Shown: positions 45,650 to 54,489, numbered from the stretch's first letter. The stretch is DNA of 64,000 nucleotides from Methylomonas sp. (GCF_023228165.1 NZ_JALOBS010000019.1:46008-110007), one strand, 5' to 3'. Program-made: numbers and translations. The notes: a model not told the origin generated them from the letters alone.

Positions 45650-45976
45650 CTAGATATTGCTATCGATAAATGCGGTTAACTGCGATTTGGTGAGAGCCCC
45701 CACCTTGGTCGCTTCCACTTCGCCACCCTTGAACAGCATCAGCGTCGGAATGCCGCGCACGCCGTAATGTTGAGGCGTTTTGGGGTTCTCGTCGATATTC
45801 AGTTTGGCAATGGTCAATTTGCCTTGATATTCAGCTGCAACTTCGTCCAGAACCGGCGCAATCATTTTGCAGGGACCACACCACTCCGCCCAGTAATCTA
45901 CTAACACCGGACCGTTGGCTTTAATTACTGTATCGTTAAAATCAGCATCTGATACATGAAGGACTAAGTCGCTCAC
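45650..45976 (-). CDS. trxA: Thioredoxin 1
   Basis: Cytosolic dithiol-disulfide oxidoreductase with the active site WCGPC. I choose the GTG at 45976: GGAG lies 6 nt before it and the product then has 108 residues, matching E. coli TrxA (SDLVLHVSDADF). An ATG four codons earlier is in frame but leaves only one base after GGAG. The cis-proline segment RGIPTLMLFK is intact. It is divergent from rhlB and upstream of rho. Confidence 0.96.
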   Translation of the reverse strand: MSDLVLHVSDADFNDTVIKANGPVLVDYWAEWCGPCKMIAPVLDEVAAEYQGKLTIAKLNIDENPKTPQHYGVRGIPTLMLFKGGEVEATKVGALTKSQLTAFIDSNI

Positions 45977-46077
45977 GCCATTCTCCACTAGTTTACAAAG
46001 CCAAAACTATAGTAATGTCTACCCTTGATTGTCAATCGATTTCATCGGAACGGCATTTTACGATATGCTATCAGGCT

Positions 46078-47409
46078 ATGAAAAAAGCACATCTGACGGA
46101 AACATGTTTTAGCAATCTGGAGCTTTCCGACTCCATCATCAAAGGCCTTAAGGAAGCAGGATTCATCAACTGCACGCCGATACAGGATAAGTCGCTACCG
46201 TTGGCGTTGCGCGACAAAGACGTCGCCGGCCAGGCTCAAACCGGCACCGGCAAGACCGCCAGCTTCCTGCTGGCGACTTTTCAGCGCCTGCTCAACGACG
46301 AAAGCGAACAGATCAAAAACCCTCGCGCGCTGATCTTGGCGCCCACCCGGGAGCTGGCGATCCAGATTCATAAAGACGCTTTGGTATTAGGCAAATATTT
46401 GAATTTAAAACTGGCCTTGATCTACGGCGGTACCGATTATCAAAAACAGCTCGACAAGCTCAAAACCAATGTCGACATCATTATCGGCACCCCGGGACGC
46501 ATTATCGACTTTTATAAACAAAATGCCTTTACGCTGGAGAATATTCAAGTCACCGTCATGGATGAGGCGGACCGCATGTTCGACCTGGGCTTTATCAAGG
46601 ACATCCGCTTCCTGCTGCGCCGCATGCCGCCGCCGGAAAAACGCCTGAATCTGCTGTTTTCTGCCACGCTGTCGTATAAAGTTACAGAGCTGGCTTACGA
46701 ACACATGAATAATCCGGTGCTGATCCGTATCGAATCGGAAGAAGTCACCTCCAAGGCCATTAACCAGATTGCCTACTGTCCGGCCAACGACCAGAAAATT
46801 CCGCTGCTGCTGGGGCTGCTGAAATACCATCAACCCCAACGCAGCATCGTTTTCGTCAATACCAAACGTTGCGCGGAACGGCTCGACGACTATTTGGAAG
46901 CCAATGGCTACAAGGTTGCCATGCTCAGCGGCGATGTACCGCAAGAAAAGCGCCAACGCCTGTTGAATGATTTTCAGGAAAACCGAGTCACGCTGTTGAT
47001 AGCCACCGACGTCGCCGCCCGCGGCTTACATATCCCCGACGTATCGCATGTGTTCAATTACGACCTGCCGCAGGACGTGGAAGATTATGTGCACCGCATA
47101 GGCCGAACCGCCCGCTTCGGCGCCAGCGGCGAAGCCATTAGCTTTATCTGCGAGGAATATGCGTATTCGATGCCGGATATCGAGGACTATATCGGCGAAA
47201 AGGTGCCGGTCACCTCGATCACCCCGGAATTGCTGGTGGAAGATGTCGTCAAACCGCAGCGAAAAGAGCCGCGCGAGCGCGTCGTCCCGCACGACAAGCG
47301 CGCGCAACGGCCGCGACAGGATAGGAAACCTAGAGAATTTAAGCCTAAGCGGACGGAAGAAGCCCCTTCATCAGCGCCCGAAAATCCTCCACTGCCGGAA
47401 ACTCCGTAA
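46078..47409 (+). CDS. rhlB: ATP-dependent RNA helicase RhlB
   Basis: DEAD-box RNA helicase; RhlB works with the RNA degradosome. The start at 46078 (MKKAHLTETCFSN) matches the family N-terminus; a longer frame from 46015 is less likely. The 443 residues hold the Q motif, AQTGTGKT, PTRELA, DEAD (VMDEADRMFD), SAT, the C-terminal helicase half with ARGLHIPDV and HRIGRTAR, and a basic tail (about 400-443). The last 65 bases overlap the convergent HAD gene. rhlB next to trxA and rho is conserved. Confidence 0.95.
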   Translation: MKKAHLTETCFSNLELSDSIIKGLKEAGFINCTPIQDKSLPLALRDKDVAGQAQTGTGKTASFLLATFQRLLNDESEQIKNPRALILAPTRELAIQIHKDALVLGKYLNLKLALIYGGTDYQKQLDKLKTNVDIIIGTPGRIIDFYKQNAFTLENIQVTVMDEADRMFDLGFIKDIRFLLRRMPPPEKRLNLLFSATLSYKVTELAYEHMNNPVLIRIESEEVTSKAINQIAYCPANDQKIPLLLGLLKYHQPQRSIVFVNTKRCAERLDDYLEANGYKVAMLSGDVPQEKRQRLLNDFQENRVTLLIATDVAARGLHIPDVSHVFNYDLPQDVEDYVHRIGRTARFGASGEAISFICEEYAYSMPDIEDYIGEKVPVTSITPELLVEDVVKPQRKEPRERVVPHDKRAQRPRQDRKPREFKPKRTEEAPSSAPENPPLPETP

Positions 47410-48013
47410 TCTCCCGAATAGGCGCTAGACTATCCGGTTTGCTGATCGATACCAACTGCGTAATCCCAAAATTTTGCGCCGCCCGCAACACCGGCAAGCT
47501 GTCATCGACCAGCAGGCAGCGGTGTTTTTCAAATATATGATCAGCCTGTAACGTCTGCCAAAAACCCGGTTGCTCCTTGGCCAAACCATAATCGTGCGAC
47601 GAAACAATCTTGTCGAAAAACTGTTGCAGACAGGTTTTTTCCATCTTCAAGCTCAAACTGTCACGATGAGCATTTGTGACCAGTAACAGGCTCCGACCAC
47701 TAGCCCGTACCGCTTCCAAAAATTCGGTGACATGCGGATGTACCGCAATCAGCCCGGCAAGCTCCTGCTTCAAACCGGCAATATTAAGCTGCAACTCAGC
47801 ACTCCAGTAATCCAGGCAATACCATTCCAAACGCCCCTCCATGGCTTTGAAGCGCGGTCGCAATTGATATTTGGCCTCCGCCAGCGGCAAACCGTGCAGT
47901 TCGGCAAACCGTTGCGGTACAAACTCCTGCCAGAAATGATTATCGAAATTCAAATCCAATAAAGTGCCGTCCATATCCAGCAATACGGTTTCGATTTTTG
48001 CCCACTCCAGCAT
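47345..48013 (-). CDS. yrfG: HAD-family nucleotidase (YrfG-like)
   Basis: HAD phosphatase of 222 residues resembling the GMP/IMP nucleotidase YrfG. Motif I is DMDGTLLDL with the nucleophile Asp, motif II LLLVTNA, motif III lysine in GLAKEQPGF and motif IV LLVDDSLPVL. A helical cap lies between motifs I and II (about 25-95). Its 3' end overlaps rhlB by 65 bases on the opposite strand. Substrate choice is inferred from similarity only. Confidence 0.85.
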   Translation of the reverse strand: MLEWAKIETVLLDMDGTLLDLNFDNHFWQEFVPQRFAELHGLPLAEAKYQLRPRFKAMEGRLEWYCLDYWSAELQLNIAGLKQELAGLIAVHPHVTEFLEAVRASGRSLLLVTNAHRDSLSLKMEKTCLQQFFDKIVSSHDYGLAKEQPGFWQTLQADHIFEKHRCLLVDDSLPVLRAAQNFGITQLVSISKPDSLAPIREITEFPAVEDFRALMKGLLPSA

Positions 48014-48119
48014 ATTTATTTCTCCGCCATTACGTTTGTGCGTGATGGTAGCGAAAAAGCCGGAGCGTTGTCATCCCGGCTCTGTTACGATTAGCCCGTC
48101 TACAACCGCTGGTTTCGCC

Positions 48120-48680
48120 ATGTCCCGGAAAATGCCCATTATTCACAGCAAAGCTGTGATTGCCGAAACCCGCCAGTTCCGTATCGAGTCGTTACAGCTG
48201 GAATTTAGCAGCGGCCAACACCGCCAATACGAGCGTTTGGCGCGCAGCGGCACGAACGGTGCGGTATTGGTGGTACCGATGTTAGACCATGACACCGTTT
48301 TGCTGGTCAGGGAATATGCCGCCGGCCTGCATCGCTACGAATTAGGCCTACCCAAAGGCAAAATAGACCCGGGCGAAGATAACTTAAGCGCCGCCAACCG
48401 GGAATTAAAGGAAGAGGTGGGCTACGGCGCCAGAATGCTACAGCACCTGCATACGGTATCCATGGCCCCCGCTTATTTGGAACATACCATCGACATTATT
48501 CTCGCCGAACGGCTTTATCCGGAAAAATTAGCGGGAGACGAACCGGAAGAGTTGGAAGTGGTGCCGTGGAGCATACACGCAATCGACAAACTGATGAGTA
48601 GTGGCGAATGCAGCGAAGCACGTTCGATAGCGGCACTGTTTTTAACCGCGGCCTATCTCCGCGACCGAATCGACAGCTAA
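48120..48680 (+). CDS. nudE: ADP compounds hydrolase NudE
   Basis: Nudix hydrolase that cleaves ADP-ribose, NADH and diadenosine nucleotides. The start at 48120 (MSRKMPIIHSKAV) gives 186 residues, the length of E. coli NudE. The Nudix box is complete: G-x5-E-x7-REL-x-EEVG, seen as GKIDPGED with NRELKEEVGYG. An upstream in-frame ATG at 47964 runs through the divergent HAD gene and is rejected. The 3' end overlaps ampD on the other strand by 39 bases. Confidence 0.92.
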   Translation: MSRKMPIIHSKAVIAETRQFRIESLQLEFSSGQHRQYERLARSGTNGAVLVVPMLDHDTVLLVREYAAGLHRYELGLPKGKIDPGEDNLSAANRELKEEVGYGARMLQHLHTVSMAPAYLEHTIDIILAERLYPEKLAGDEPEELEVVPWSIHAIDKLMSSGECSEARSIAALFLTAAYLRDRIDS

Positions 48681-49214
48681 TTCGGCACGATATTTTCGCC
48701 AATCAAACCCCTCGCCCGGATCGTCTTTTCTTCCAGGCGCAATATCGCTATGCCCGACTATCCGCTCCCGATTCAGCCCAGGATAGTACTTAAGCAGCAG
48801 TCTAGTAACCTCAATCAGCCTTTGATACTGTGGCTCGCAATAAGGCTGATCCACCGAACCCTCCAGCTCAATGCCAATGGAAAAGTCATTGCAGCGCTCA
48901 CGGCCCCGATATTGCGAGACACCCGCATGCCAAGCCCGCTGATCGAACCGCACGAATTGCAACAACTCGCCTCCCCGACGTATCAATAAATGCGCGGAAA
49001 CCCTAAGCTGGGCTATTTCCTGAAAATACGGGTGGGCGTTGGGATCCAGGCAATTACAAAATAATTGCTCGATATAAGCACCGCCAAACTGCGCGGGCGG
49101 CAAGCTGATACAGTGAATCACCAACAGAGATATGTCGGCGGCATCAGGCCTGGCATCGCAGTTTGGCGAATGCCGAAAAGGCGCAATATCAATGCGATGA
49201 TCGAGAATGTTCAT
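48642..49214 (-). CDS. ampD: 1,6-anhydro-N-acetylmuramyl-L-alanine amidase
   Basis: Zinc amidase of cytoplasmic peptidoglycan recycling. The 190 residues have the three zinc ligands: His in LVIHCISLP (about 34), His in GHSDIAPGRKDDPG (about 154) and Asp in the same motif (about 164). The central HLLIRRGGELLQFV and AWHAGVSQYRGR segments are typical. It is divergent from nadC, the usual neighbour. Loss of AmpD in other bacteria raises AmpC expression. Confidence 0.96.
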   Translation of the reverse strand: MNILDHRIDIAPFRHSPNCDARPDAADISLLVIHCISLPPAQFGGAYIEQLFCNCLDPNAHPYFQEIAQLRVSAHLLIRRGGELLQFVRFDQRAWHAGVSQYRGRERCNDFSIGIELEGSVDQPYCEPQYQRLIEVTRLLLKYYPGLNRERIVGHSDIAPGRKDDPGEGFDWRKYRAELAVDSVAEIGRG

Positions 49215-49331
49215 TCGGCTGTATTTTTCATAAATGGCAAATGTTCCCCCAACTTGGCATGAGCCAATAACGCTAGCTGCGTTTCGGCTTGGTTTATAAT
49301 GCCGCTATCTTAATATTAAATTTGGACATCC

Positions 49332-50171
49332 ATGAAACCGCAGCCTGCCTTGGAAGACATTGCCGCCTATCTTGCCGAAGATTTGGGCAGCGGCGACCTG
49401 ACCGCCAACATCATTCCGGAAACCACCCAAGCCAGCGCCCGAGTGGTAACGCGCGAAAATATGGTGTTATGCGGCCAGAGCTGGTTCGATGCGGTATTCC
49501 AACAACTGGACAAGCATATCGTCATTGAGTGGGCTCATCAGGAAGGGCATGAAGTTGCCGCCGACAGTCTGCTGTGTCAACTTCACGGCCCCGCCAGAGC
49601 CTTACTGACCGGCGAACGCACCGCGTTAAACCTTTTGCAAACCCTGTCGGCAACCGCCAGCGTTGCGCGTAAATATGCACAAGCAGTCGCCGGCACGGCT
49701 TGCAAGGTTTTGGATACCCGCAAAACCATCCCCGGCTTGAGATTGGCGCAAAAATACGCCGTTCAATGCGGCGGCTGCGTCAATCACCGTATCGGTTTAT
49801 TCGACGCGATTTTAATCAAGGAAAACCACATCATCGCCGCCGGCTCCATCAGTGCGGCGATAGCCAAAGCCCGGGAACTTAGCGATGTCATGGTGGAAAT
49901 CGAAGTGGAATCCCTAGCCGAATTGCAGGAAGCGTTAACGGCGCAACCCGACCGTATCATGCTGGATAATTTCACTACCGCTGATTTGCAACGGGCAGTC
50001 GCGCTGAATCAAGGTCAAGTCGAACTGGAAGCATCCGGCAATATCAGCCTGAATACCATACGCGGCATCGCCGAAACCGGTGTCGATTACATTTCAATCG
50101 GCGCATTGACCAAACACATCAACGCTATCGACTTATCGATGCGAATCGAATTATTGCCCGCGCAGCCATAG
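49332..50171 (+). CDS. nadC: Nicotinate-nucleotide pyrophosphorylase (carboxylating)
   Basis: Quinolinate phosphoribosyltransferase of NAD synthesis. The 279 residues include the N-terminal DIAAYLAEDLGSGDLTA, GERTALNLLQTLS, the PRPP-binding LDTRKTIPGLRLAQKYAV, CGGCVNHRIGLFDAILIKENH and the C-terminal ASGNISLNTI and YISIGALTKH. Motif order and length are standard. It is divergent from ampD. Confidence 0.97.
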   Translation: MKPQPALEDIAAYLAEDLGSGDLTANIIPETTQASARVVTRENMVLCGQSWFDAVFQQLDKHIVIEWAHQEGHEVAADSLLCQLHGPARALLTGERTALNLLQTLSATASVARKYAQAVAGTACKVLDTRKTIPGLRLAQKYAVQCGGCVNHRIGLFDAILIKENHIIAAGSISAAIAKARELSDVMVEIEVESLAELQEALTAQPDRIMLDNFTTADLQRAVALNQGQVELEASGNISLNTIRGIAETGVDYISIGALTKHINAIDLSMRIELLPAQP

Positions 50172-50235
50172 CGAATCACTGGCTGGTTTTATAAAAACCG
50201 GCCAATGCTTCGCTCGCTAACCGACCGGCATTTGC

Positions 50236-50748
50236 TTAGGAAACCACGTTGAGATTTTCGTTCTCGTACAAGCGGAGTTTTTTCCAGTTTACAAATTTGC
50301 TATCGTCGAAGTGCGCATCGTGATCGATGGCATGCTCATAACAGCTGCGGAACAAGCGCGCGGTACGAAATGCATGCAATTCATCATCGGCCGTAACCGT
50401 TTGCACGTTGCCGACTTGGAAAGTTTTATTCCGTGATTTACCGTCTTTCACCCAAAACACCGTGTAGCATAAATAACTTTTATCCTTGCGGTGATCGAAT
50501 TTAATCGTACGGGATACGCCGGTCACTCCGGTGGTGGTTTTATTCTTAGGCGGCTTTAAAAAGCGGGTCTTACTGCCTTTCAGCACTACCAGCATTTGAT
50601 CCCGCCATGTGATGGCAGCCTTTAAAGACTTGGTTTTGCTGCCCCACAGTTTATGAGAAAAATAGCGACTGCTTTCTTTGCCGCGTCTGACGATGCGAAC
50701 TTGGAAACCAAAAGCATCGGGTTCTGTAATATGTTTAACTTTTGCCAT
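50236..50748 (-). CDS. AP2-like DNA-binding protein
   Basis: A 170-residue basic protein with two AP2-like modules. Module 1 (about 8-60) has GFQVRIVRRGKE, KLWGSKTKSLKAAITWRDQM; module 2 (about 75-150) has TGVTGVSRTI, SYLCYTVFW, then FQVGN and a helix ending RSCYEHA. AP2 folds bind DNA in plant regulators and in some phage homing proteins. This protein has no nuclease domain and stands alone, so a regulatory role is a guess. A start four codons upstream (50760) is equally possible. Confidence 0.6.
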   Translation of the reverse strand: MAKVKHITEPDAFGFQVRIVRRGKESSRYFSHKLWGSKTKSLKAAITWRDQMLVVLKGSKTRFLKPPKNKTTTGVTGVSRTIKFDHRKDKSYLCYTVFWVKDGKSRNKTFQVGNVQTVTADDELHAFRTARLFRSCYEHAIDHDAHFDDSKFVNWKKLRLYENENLNVVS

Positions 50749-50988
50749 ACCATCAACCATTCATTCAACAAAAGCCCACAAGATGATCCTGTTTATCCGA
50801 TACCATCCGTTAGTCATGTAAGCGTTAGACTACAAATTAACGTGAATTTGTCAGTTGCGCAAGTTTAATTTACTAGGATTGATACATAATTCCACAGTAT
50901 TTTAGTGTAGAATAGCCTCCAGCCCTATTACATAGGCGCAAACACCCTCATAACCTTTTGTTTTATAAGTAATTTTGGAGAAGAATCG

Positions 50989-51591
50989 ATGAGCGTTTTA
51001 GTAGGTAAGCAAGCACCTGATTTTACAGTTCCAGCCGTCCTGGCCGATGGCCAAATCGTTGACGCGTTCAGTTTTTCTGAAGCAACTAGTGGAAAATATG
51101 CCGTAATTTTCTTCTATCCACTGGACTTTACCTTTGTCTGCCCAAGCGAACTGATCGCATTCGACCACCGTATCGAAGAATTTAAAAGCCGCGGCGTGGA
51201 AGTCATTGGTGTCTCTATCGACTCACACTTTACCCACAACGCATGGCGCAATACCCCCGTCAATCAGGGCGGTATCGGCCCTGTCCGTTACACGCTGGCG
51301 GCAGATATCAGCCACAGCATCTGCAAAGACTACGATGTTGAATCCTCAATCGGCGTCGCATTCCGCGGCAGTTTCCTGATTGACAAAAACGGCATGGTCC
51401 GCCACCAAGTGGTTAACGACCTGCCGCTGGGCCGTAATATCGACGAAATGCTGCGCATGATCGATGCGCTGCAATTCCATGAAGAACACGGTGAAGTTTG
51501 CCCGGCCGGCTGGAATAAAGGCGACTCAGGCATGAACGCCAGCCCTGCCGGTGTTGCGGAATATCTGAGCCAAAATGCTGACAAGCTGTAA
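50989..51591 (+). CDS. 2-Cys peroxiredoxin (AhpC/Prx1 type)
   Basis: Thiol peroxidase that reduces hydrogen and organic peroxides. The 200 residues include the peroxidatic cysteine C51 in FTFVCPSE and the resolving cysteine in GEVCPAGW near residue 171. GVSIDSHFTHNAWRNT and the GVAFRGSFLIDKNG segment are typical of Prx1/AhpC. GGAG lies 8 nt before the ATG. A strong terminator follows. No dedicated reductase gene is adjacent. Confidence 0.93.
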   Translation: MSVLVGKQAPDFTVPAVLADGQIVDAFSFSEATSGKYAVIFFYPLDFTFVCPSELIAFDHRIEEFKSRGVEVIGVSIDSHFTHNAWRNTPVNQGGIGPVRYTLAADISHSICKDYDVESSIGVAFRGSFLIDKNGMVRHQVVNDLPLGRNIDEMLRMIDALQFHEEHGEVCPAGWNKGDSGMNASPAGVAEYLSQNADKL

Positions 51592-51612
51592 TTTTTAGCT
51601 GTCCCGCGGACG

Positions 51613-51649
51613 AAAAAAAGGCGCATTGTTTCGGCAATGCGCCTTTTTT
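51613..51649. terminator. Terminator after the peroxiredoxin gene
   Basis: AAAAAAAGGCGCATTG and CAATGCGCCTTTTTT form a near-perfect 15-bp stem around a 6-nt loop, with a T-run on the plus strand. Confidence 0.85.
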
Positions 51650-51982
51650 AAAAAGCATCTTTATCCAAAACATATTAGCCCGGACAAATCCGGCCGACTT
51701 TTTCGGCCACGGCAGGCGTCTCCATGAGCTTGAACACAAAAGTAATTTGCCAGCCTGCCCGCTTTAACTTAAAACCGCTCCCCATAGCTGGAGAGCTCTC
51801 GGCTGGTTCACCCGCGATAATCACACAAAACTCATACCGAAACTGGGTATACTGCCAATGCGGCTTGTGCTGGTTTAGGCATTTATACAGTACAAGCTGG
51901 CAGGGTCACCTCCTGTGCCCATGCTATTTCGGACCCGTACCGTAATGTTGATACATCAGGTTGTCCGAGGTGCCAATAGTTT
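51650..51982. other. Intergenic region at the edge of the CRISPR locus
   Basis: About 330 bases with no complete gene. On the minus strand, 51932-51985 reads as a plausible C-terminal fragment (TSDNLMYQHYGTGPK, then stop) without a start. It may be a relic left when the CRISPR module was inserted. Confidence 0.3.
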
Positions 51983-52294
51983 TTAATCATTCAGAATCCG
52001 GTTCACGCCACCGGTAAACAGCATCACATCCTGCGGGAAATACTGTTTACCCAAGGTTACGGTGTCGACGTTGGCCGGCAGCCGGTAACAGCGCACATCG
52101 TCCTCGACTTCTTCGATCTGTTGTTCGATGCGTTCCAGCAAACGCAACAACCTTGGCCGCTTTATGACCACAGCAAACACCGAATATTGCACCGGCAAGC
52201 CCTGTTTTTTCAGTATCCGATGCACCTTGCCCAAGCGCCTGGGATTGGCAATATCATAGGCAATCAAATACAAACCTAACTGGCTGTCGGCCAT
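51983..52294 (-). CDS. cas2: CRISPR-associated Cas2 (second copy)
   Basis: Adaptation nuclease-fold protein of 103 residues with a ferredoxin-like fold. The conserved Asp follows the first strand (LIAYDIANPRR, D14), and RILKKQGLPVQYSVF is the family second motif. It is 3' to the Cas1-like gene and shares a TAATG overlap with it, so the two are likely translated together. It differs clearly in sequence from the other Cas2 (53997-54281). Confidence 0.9.
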   Translation of the reverse strand: MADSQLGLYLIAYDIANPRRLGKVHRILKKQGLPVQYSVFAVVIKRPRLLRLLERIEQQIEEVEDDVRCYRLPANVDTVTLGKQYFPQDVMLFTGGVNRILND

Positions 52295-53037
52295 TAGCTT
52301 ACAGACAGCAAAAATTGATGCAATTTATTAATTGTGCTGCGGAAGAGCAAATAACAACGATCAGAGCGTTGTTGAAACAGCGTTGCCATAGCCTGCATTG
52401 GCGCCGCTCTAGACACCGTATCGTCGTCAAGCAAGAGTGGATAAAAATCCCATAGCAGCAATTGACTGACAAACGCCGCCAAATCTAGATCGTTGGCTAG
52501 TAAGGCTTCATCATCACTTACAAAATCGGCCTCCGGCAACCAAACCAGTAGCTCGGCGTGCAATATGTTTTGCAATAGACGCGCACATTGCCGTCCCCCA
52601 CTACCTAAGCTGACAAACAACTGCCGACGCAATGTAACTACCGACACTTCCCGCCAATCCAGCAAGCCGATACGTCGGGCAAAGCTGCGCGCCGCCAGTT
52701 TTTCCATGGACAGCCGCCAATTCTCATATAGCGATGGTCCATCAGCGCGTGCCAGCAAATCGATCAAGCGCTGGGTCAATGCTTGTCTATCGCTGGCACG
52801 TCCCAGCCATCTGGCGCGCAAATCACCGTTTTTCTCCAGAAACAATACCGAAATGCCGGCATCGGCACAGGCCAGCAACGCAGACATTGACCATTCCACC
52901 ACGCCCTTGCAAACCACCCGCGACACTCTGGACATTGGAAACAGTTGATCGGCTTTATCGGTCAGCGAAATGCGTAGTGCCGGCTCGTCCAATACCACCC
53001 TGCAACCGGGGGAACCGTCAATATACAGAGGTCGCAT
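52294..53037 (-). CDS. Divergent Cas1-like protein, catalytic residues absent
   Basis: A 247-residue protein whose first 85 residues match the Cas1 beta domain (LYIDGSPGCRVVL, VSRVVCKGVVEWSMSALLACADAGISVLFLEKNGDLRARWLG). The helical remainder lacks the Cas1 catalytic set: there is no YEG-type Glu, no GFYH-type His and no CDLMEP-type Asp. It overlaps the true Cas1 upstream and Cas2 downstream by one base each (TAATG). It may be a structural partner in a mixed integrase, or decaying. No family name is recalled. Confidence 0.75.
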   Translation of the reverse strand: MRPLYIDGSPGCRVVLDEPALRISLTDKADQLFPMSRVSRVVCKGVVEWSMSALLACADAGISVLFLEKNGDLRARWLGRASDRQALTQRLIDLLARADGPSLYENWRLSMEKLAARSFARRIGLLDWREVSVVTLRRQLFVSLGSGGRQCARLLQNILHAELLVWLPEADFVSDDEALLANDLDLAAFVSQLLLWDFYPLLLDDDTVSRAAPMQAMATLFQQRSDRCYLLFRSTINKLHQFLLSVS

Positions 53038-53993
53038 TAGCGGGCCTCATAAACCAGTTGATACCGTTTATTCAATGCATGCGCGTAACGGCGTAACAAT
53101 CGTCGGGCCGCCCCGGCATGTGATTCGTAAAACCCATAAAATCGCTGCCGGCCGGTTTTGTTTAGCAAGCAGCGACCATTGTCAGCGCTGAAATGCTCCT
53201 GACGTAGTTCCCGCTCCCGAAACATTTGCCACACCCAATTATCCATTATCGGCCGTAATGGCTCCATCAAATCGCACGCCAGCGATTCACGGCCGAAACT
53301 CACGTCATGGTAAAACCCCAACATGCTATCCAGTCCGACGATATGGCATACCCGCACGGCATCGTAATGCAACAGGGTATAGCCCAAGGACAGACAGACG
53401 TTAACTGGGTCGGGCGGCGGACGTTTATGGCGACCGGTGAAATTCAAACAAGGGGCAAATAAGCGGGTAAACCCGCCAAAATAGGCGGCGGCGGCCGCGC
53501 CTTCATAGCCTCGCAAACTTTCCAGGGACTGGGTCAATTGCTCTTCACGCAACCTGCCAATGATGCCGGACAAGGTCTGTACGGCGCCGGTCAAAGGATG
53601 CCGCAAATCGGCCCGCTCGTGAATCGCTTCTTTCAACAAACGCAGCTGCGAACGTACCTTGACCAAAACCAGCCAACGCGCTAAAGGCATGCGCAAATCA
53701 GGATCCATGCTGATGGCATATTGGCCCAAACGCCTGGCACTGTCGCTATGCGCCCTTCCGGCCAACATCGCCGTCGCTTCGGTATTACGCCCGGACAAAA
53801 CCAATAAACCGATATTCCGTTCGCTTAATGCACCCAATACCCTACTTTCCAATTGTACATTGCCGCGCAACACCACCCGATCCAGTAAGTGCAGGGGCAC
53901 AGAGCCCTTACGTGTACCATCCTCGTAAAGCGCAAGCGCCTGACCGTCCAACTTGATGCCTAGATTCTTACGATCCAGATACAAACTGCTCAT
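53037..53993 (-). CDS. cas1: CRISPR integrase Cas1
   Basis: Metal-dependent endonuclease/integrase that inserts new spacers. The 318 residues have an N-terminal beta domain (about 1-85) and a helical domain with all catalytic positions: E164 in GYEGAAAAAYF, H229 in LGFYHDVSFGRESLACDLMEP, D241 and E244. It starts 3 bp after the upstream Cas2 and overlaps the Cas1-like gene by one base. Confidence 0.95.
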   Translation of the reverse strand: MSSLYLDRKNLGIKLDGQALALYEDGTRKGSVPLHLLDRVVLRGNVQLESRVLGALSERNIGLLVLSGRNTEATAMLAGRAHSDSARRLGQYAISMDPDLRMPLARWLVLVKVRSQLRLLKEAIHERADLRHPLTGAVQTLSGIIGRLREEQLTQSLESLRGYEGAAAAAYFGGFTRLFAPCLNFTGRHKRPPPDPVNVCLSLGYTLLHYDAVRVCHIVGLDSMLGFYHDVSFGRESLACDLMEPLRPIMDNWVWQMFRERELRQEHFSADNGRCLLNKTGRQRFYGFYESHAGAARRLLRRYAHALNKRYQLVYEAR

Positions 53994-53996
53994 CCT

Positions 53997-54281
53997 TTAC
54001 CCCACATAGTAAAACGAACCATCCTGTGGTGGCACCGCCTTGCCTAGCGTCCGGATGTGTTTGGTACCCGCCAAACGCAACACAATGAACCGATCTTCCA
54101 CAGGGTCTATGACATCGGCAATGTCTTCCAGTAGCCTACGTTTTTCAGCGTCGGTCAAAAAACATTCGAACACCGATTTTTGCCCACCCGAGGCATAGCC
54201 ACGCAATACATAAAGCGCCTTGCGCAGTCGCCGGTTGCAGGAAATATCGTAAGCCGCCAGATAGAGTTGCCGTTGAGTCAT
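53997..54281 (-). CDS. cas2: CRISPR-associated Cas2
   Basis: Adaptation protein of 94 residues. The first strand ends with the conserved Asp (YLAAYDISCNRR, D12). RGYASGGQKSVFECFL and the C-terminal strand GSFYYVG are typical. It is the first gene of the adaptation module as read on the minus strand and lies directly upstream of cas1. Confidence 0.92.
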   Translation of the reverse strand: MTQRQLYLAAYDISCNRRLRKALYVLRGYASGGQKSVFECFLTDAEKRRLLEDIADVIDPVEDRFIVLRLAGTKHIRTLGKAVPPQDGSFYYVG

Positions 54282-54369
54282 GGCATTAGCTTAAGCCGGA
54301 AAAGCCCAACCGTTTGTGTTGGCAAGCTTGTCGGAAATTGAATCCGTAAGCCGGGGCTGAATTTTTAAG

Positions 54370-54421
54370 TCGCGACGTAGGCGTCGCTCCTACCCACGCA
54401 GGAGCGACGCCTACGTCGCGA
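54370..54421. repeat. REP/BIME palindrome 1
   Basis: Perfect 21-bp inverted repeat TCGCGACGTAGGCGTCGCTCC / GGAGCGACGCCTACGTCGCGA around a 10-nt loop. The same unit recurs around 58.2, 58.7 and 61.8 kb. It lies between cas2 and the CRISPR array. Confidence 0.9.
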
Positions 54422-54489
54422 ATAACGAAATCGTATTTTTTCTTCGACTTAAATAAACTTGATGAATTTATGCCCTCACAATATAACAA

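Noticed and set aside
47964..48119. Longer NudE from an upstream ATG
   Set aside because: The extra residues run antisense through the HAD gene start, and the shorter product matches the family length.
51724..51945. 73-codon plus-strand gene before the CRISPR module
   Set aside because: Cysteine- and tryptophan-rich, no ribosome site, and no recognisable similarity.
54282..54489. CRISPR leader between cas2 and the low-coordinate end of the array
   Set aside because: The terminal repeat here is altered, the repeat polarity points the other way, and the interval is occupied by a REP palindrome.
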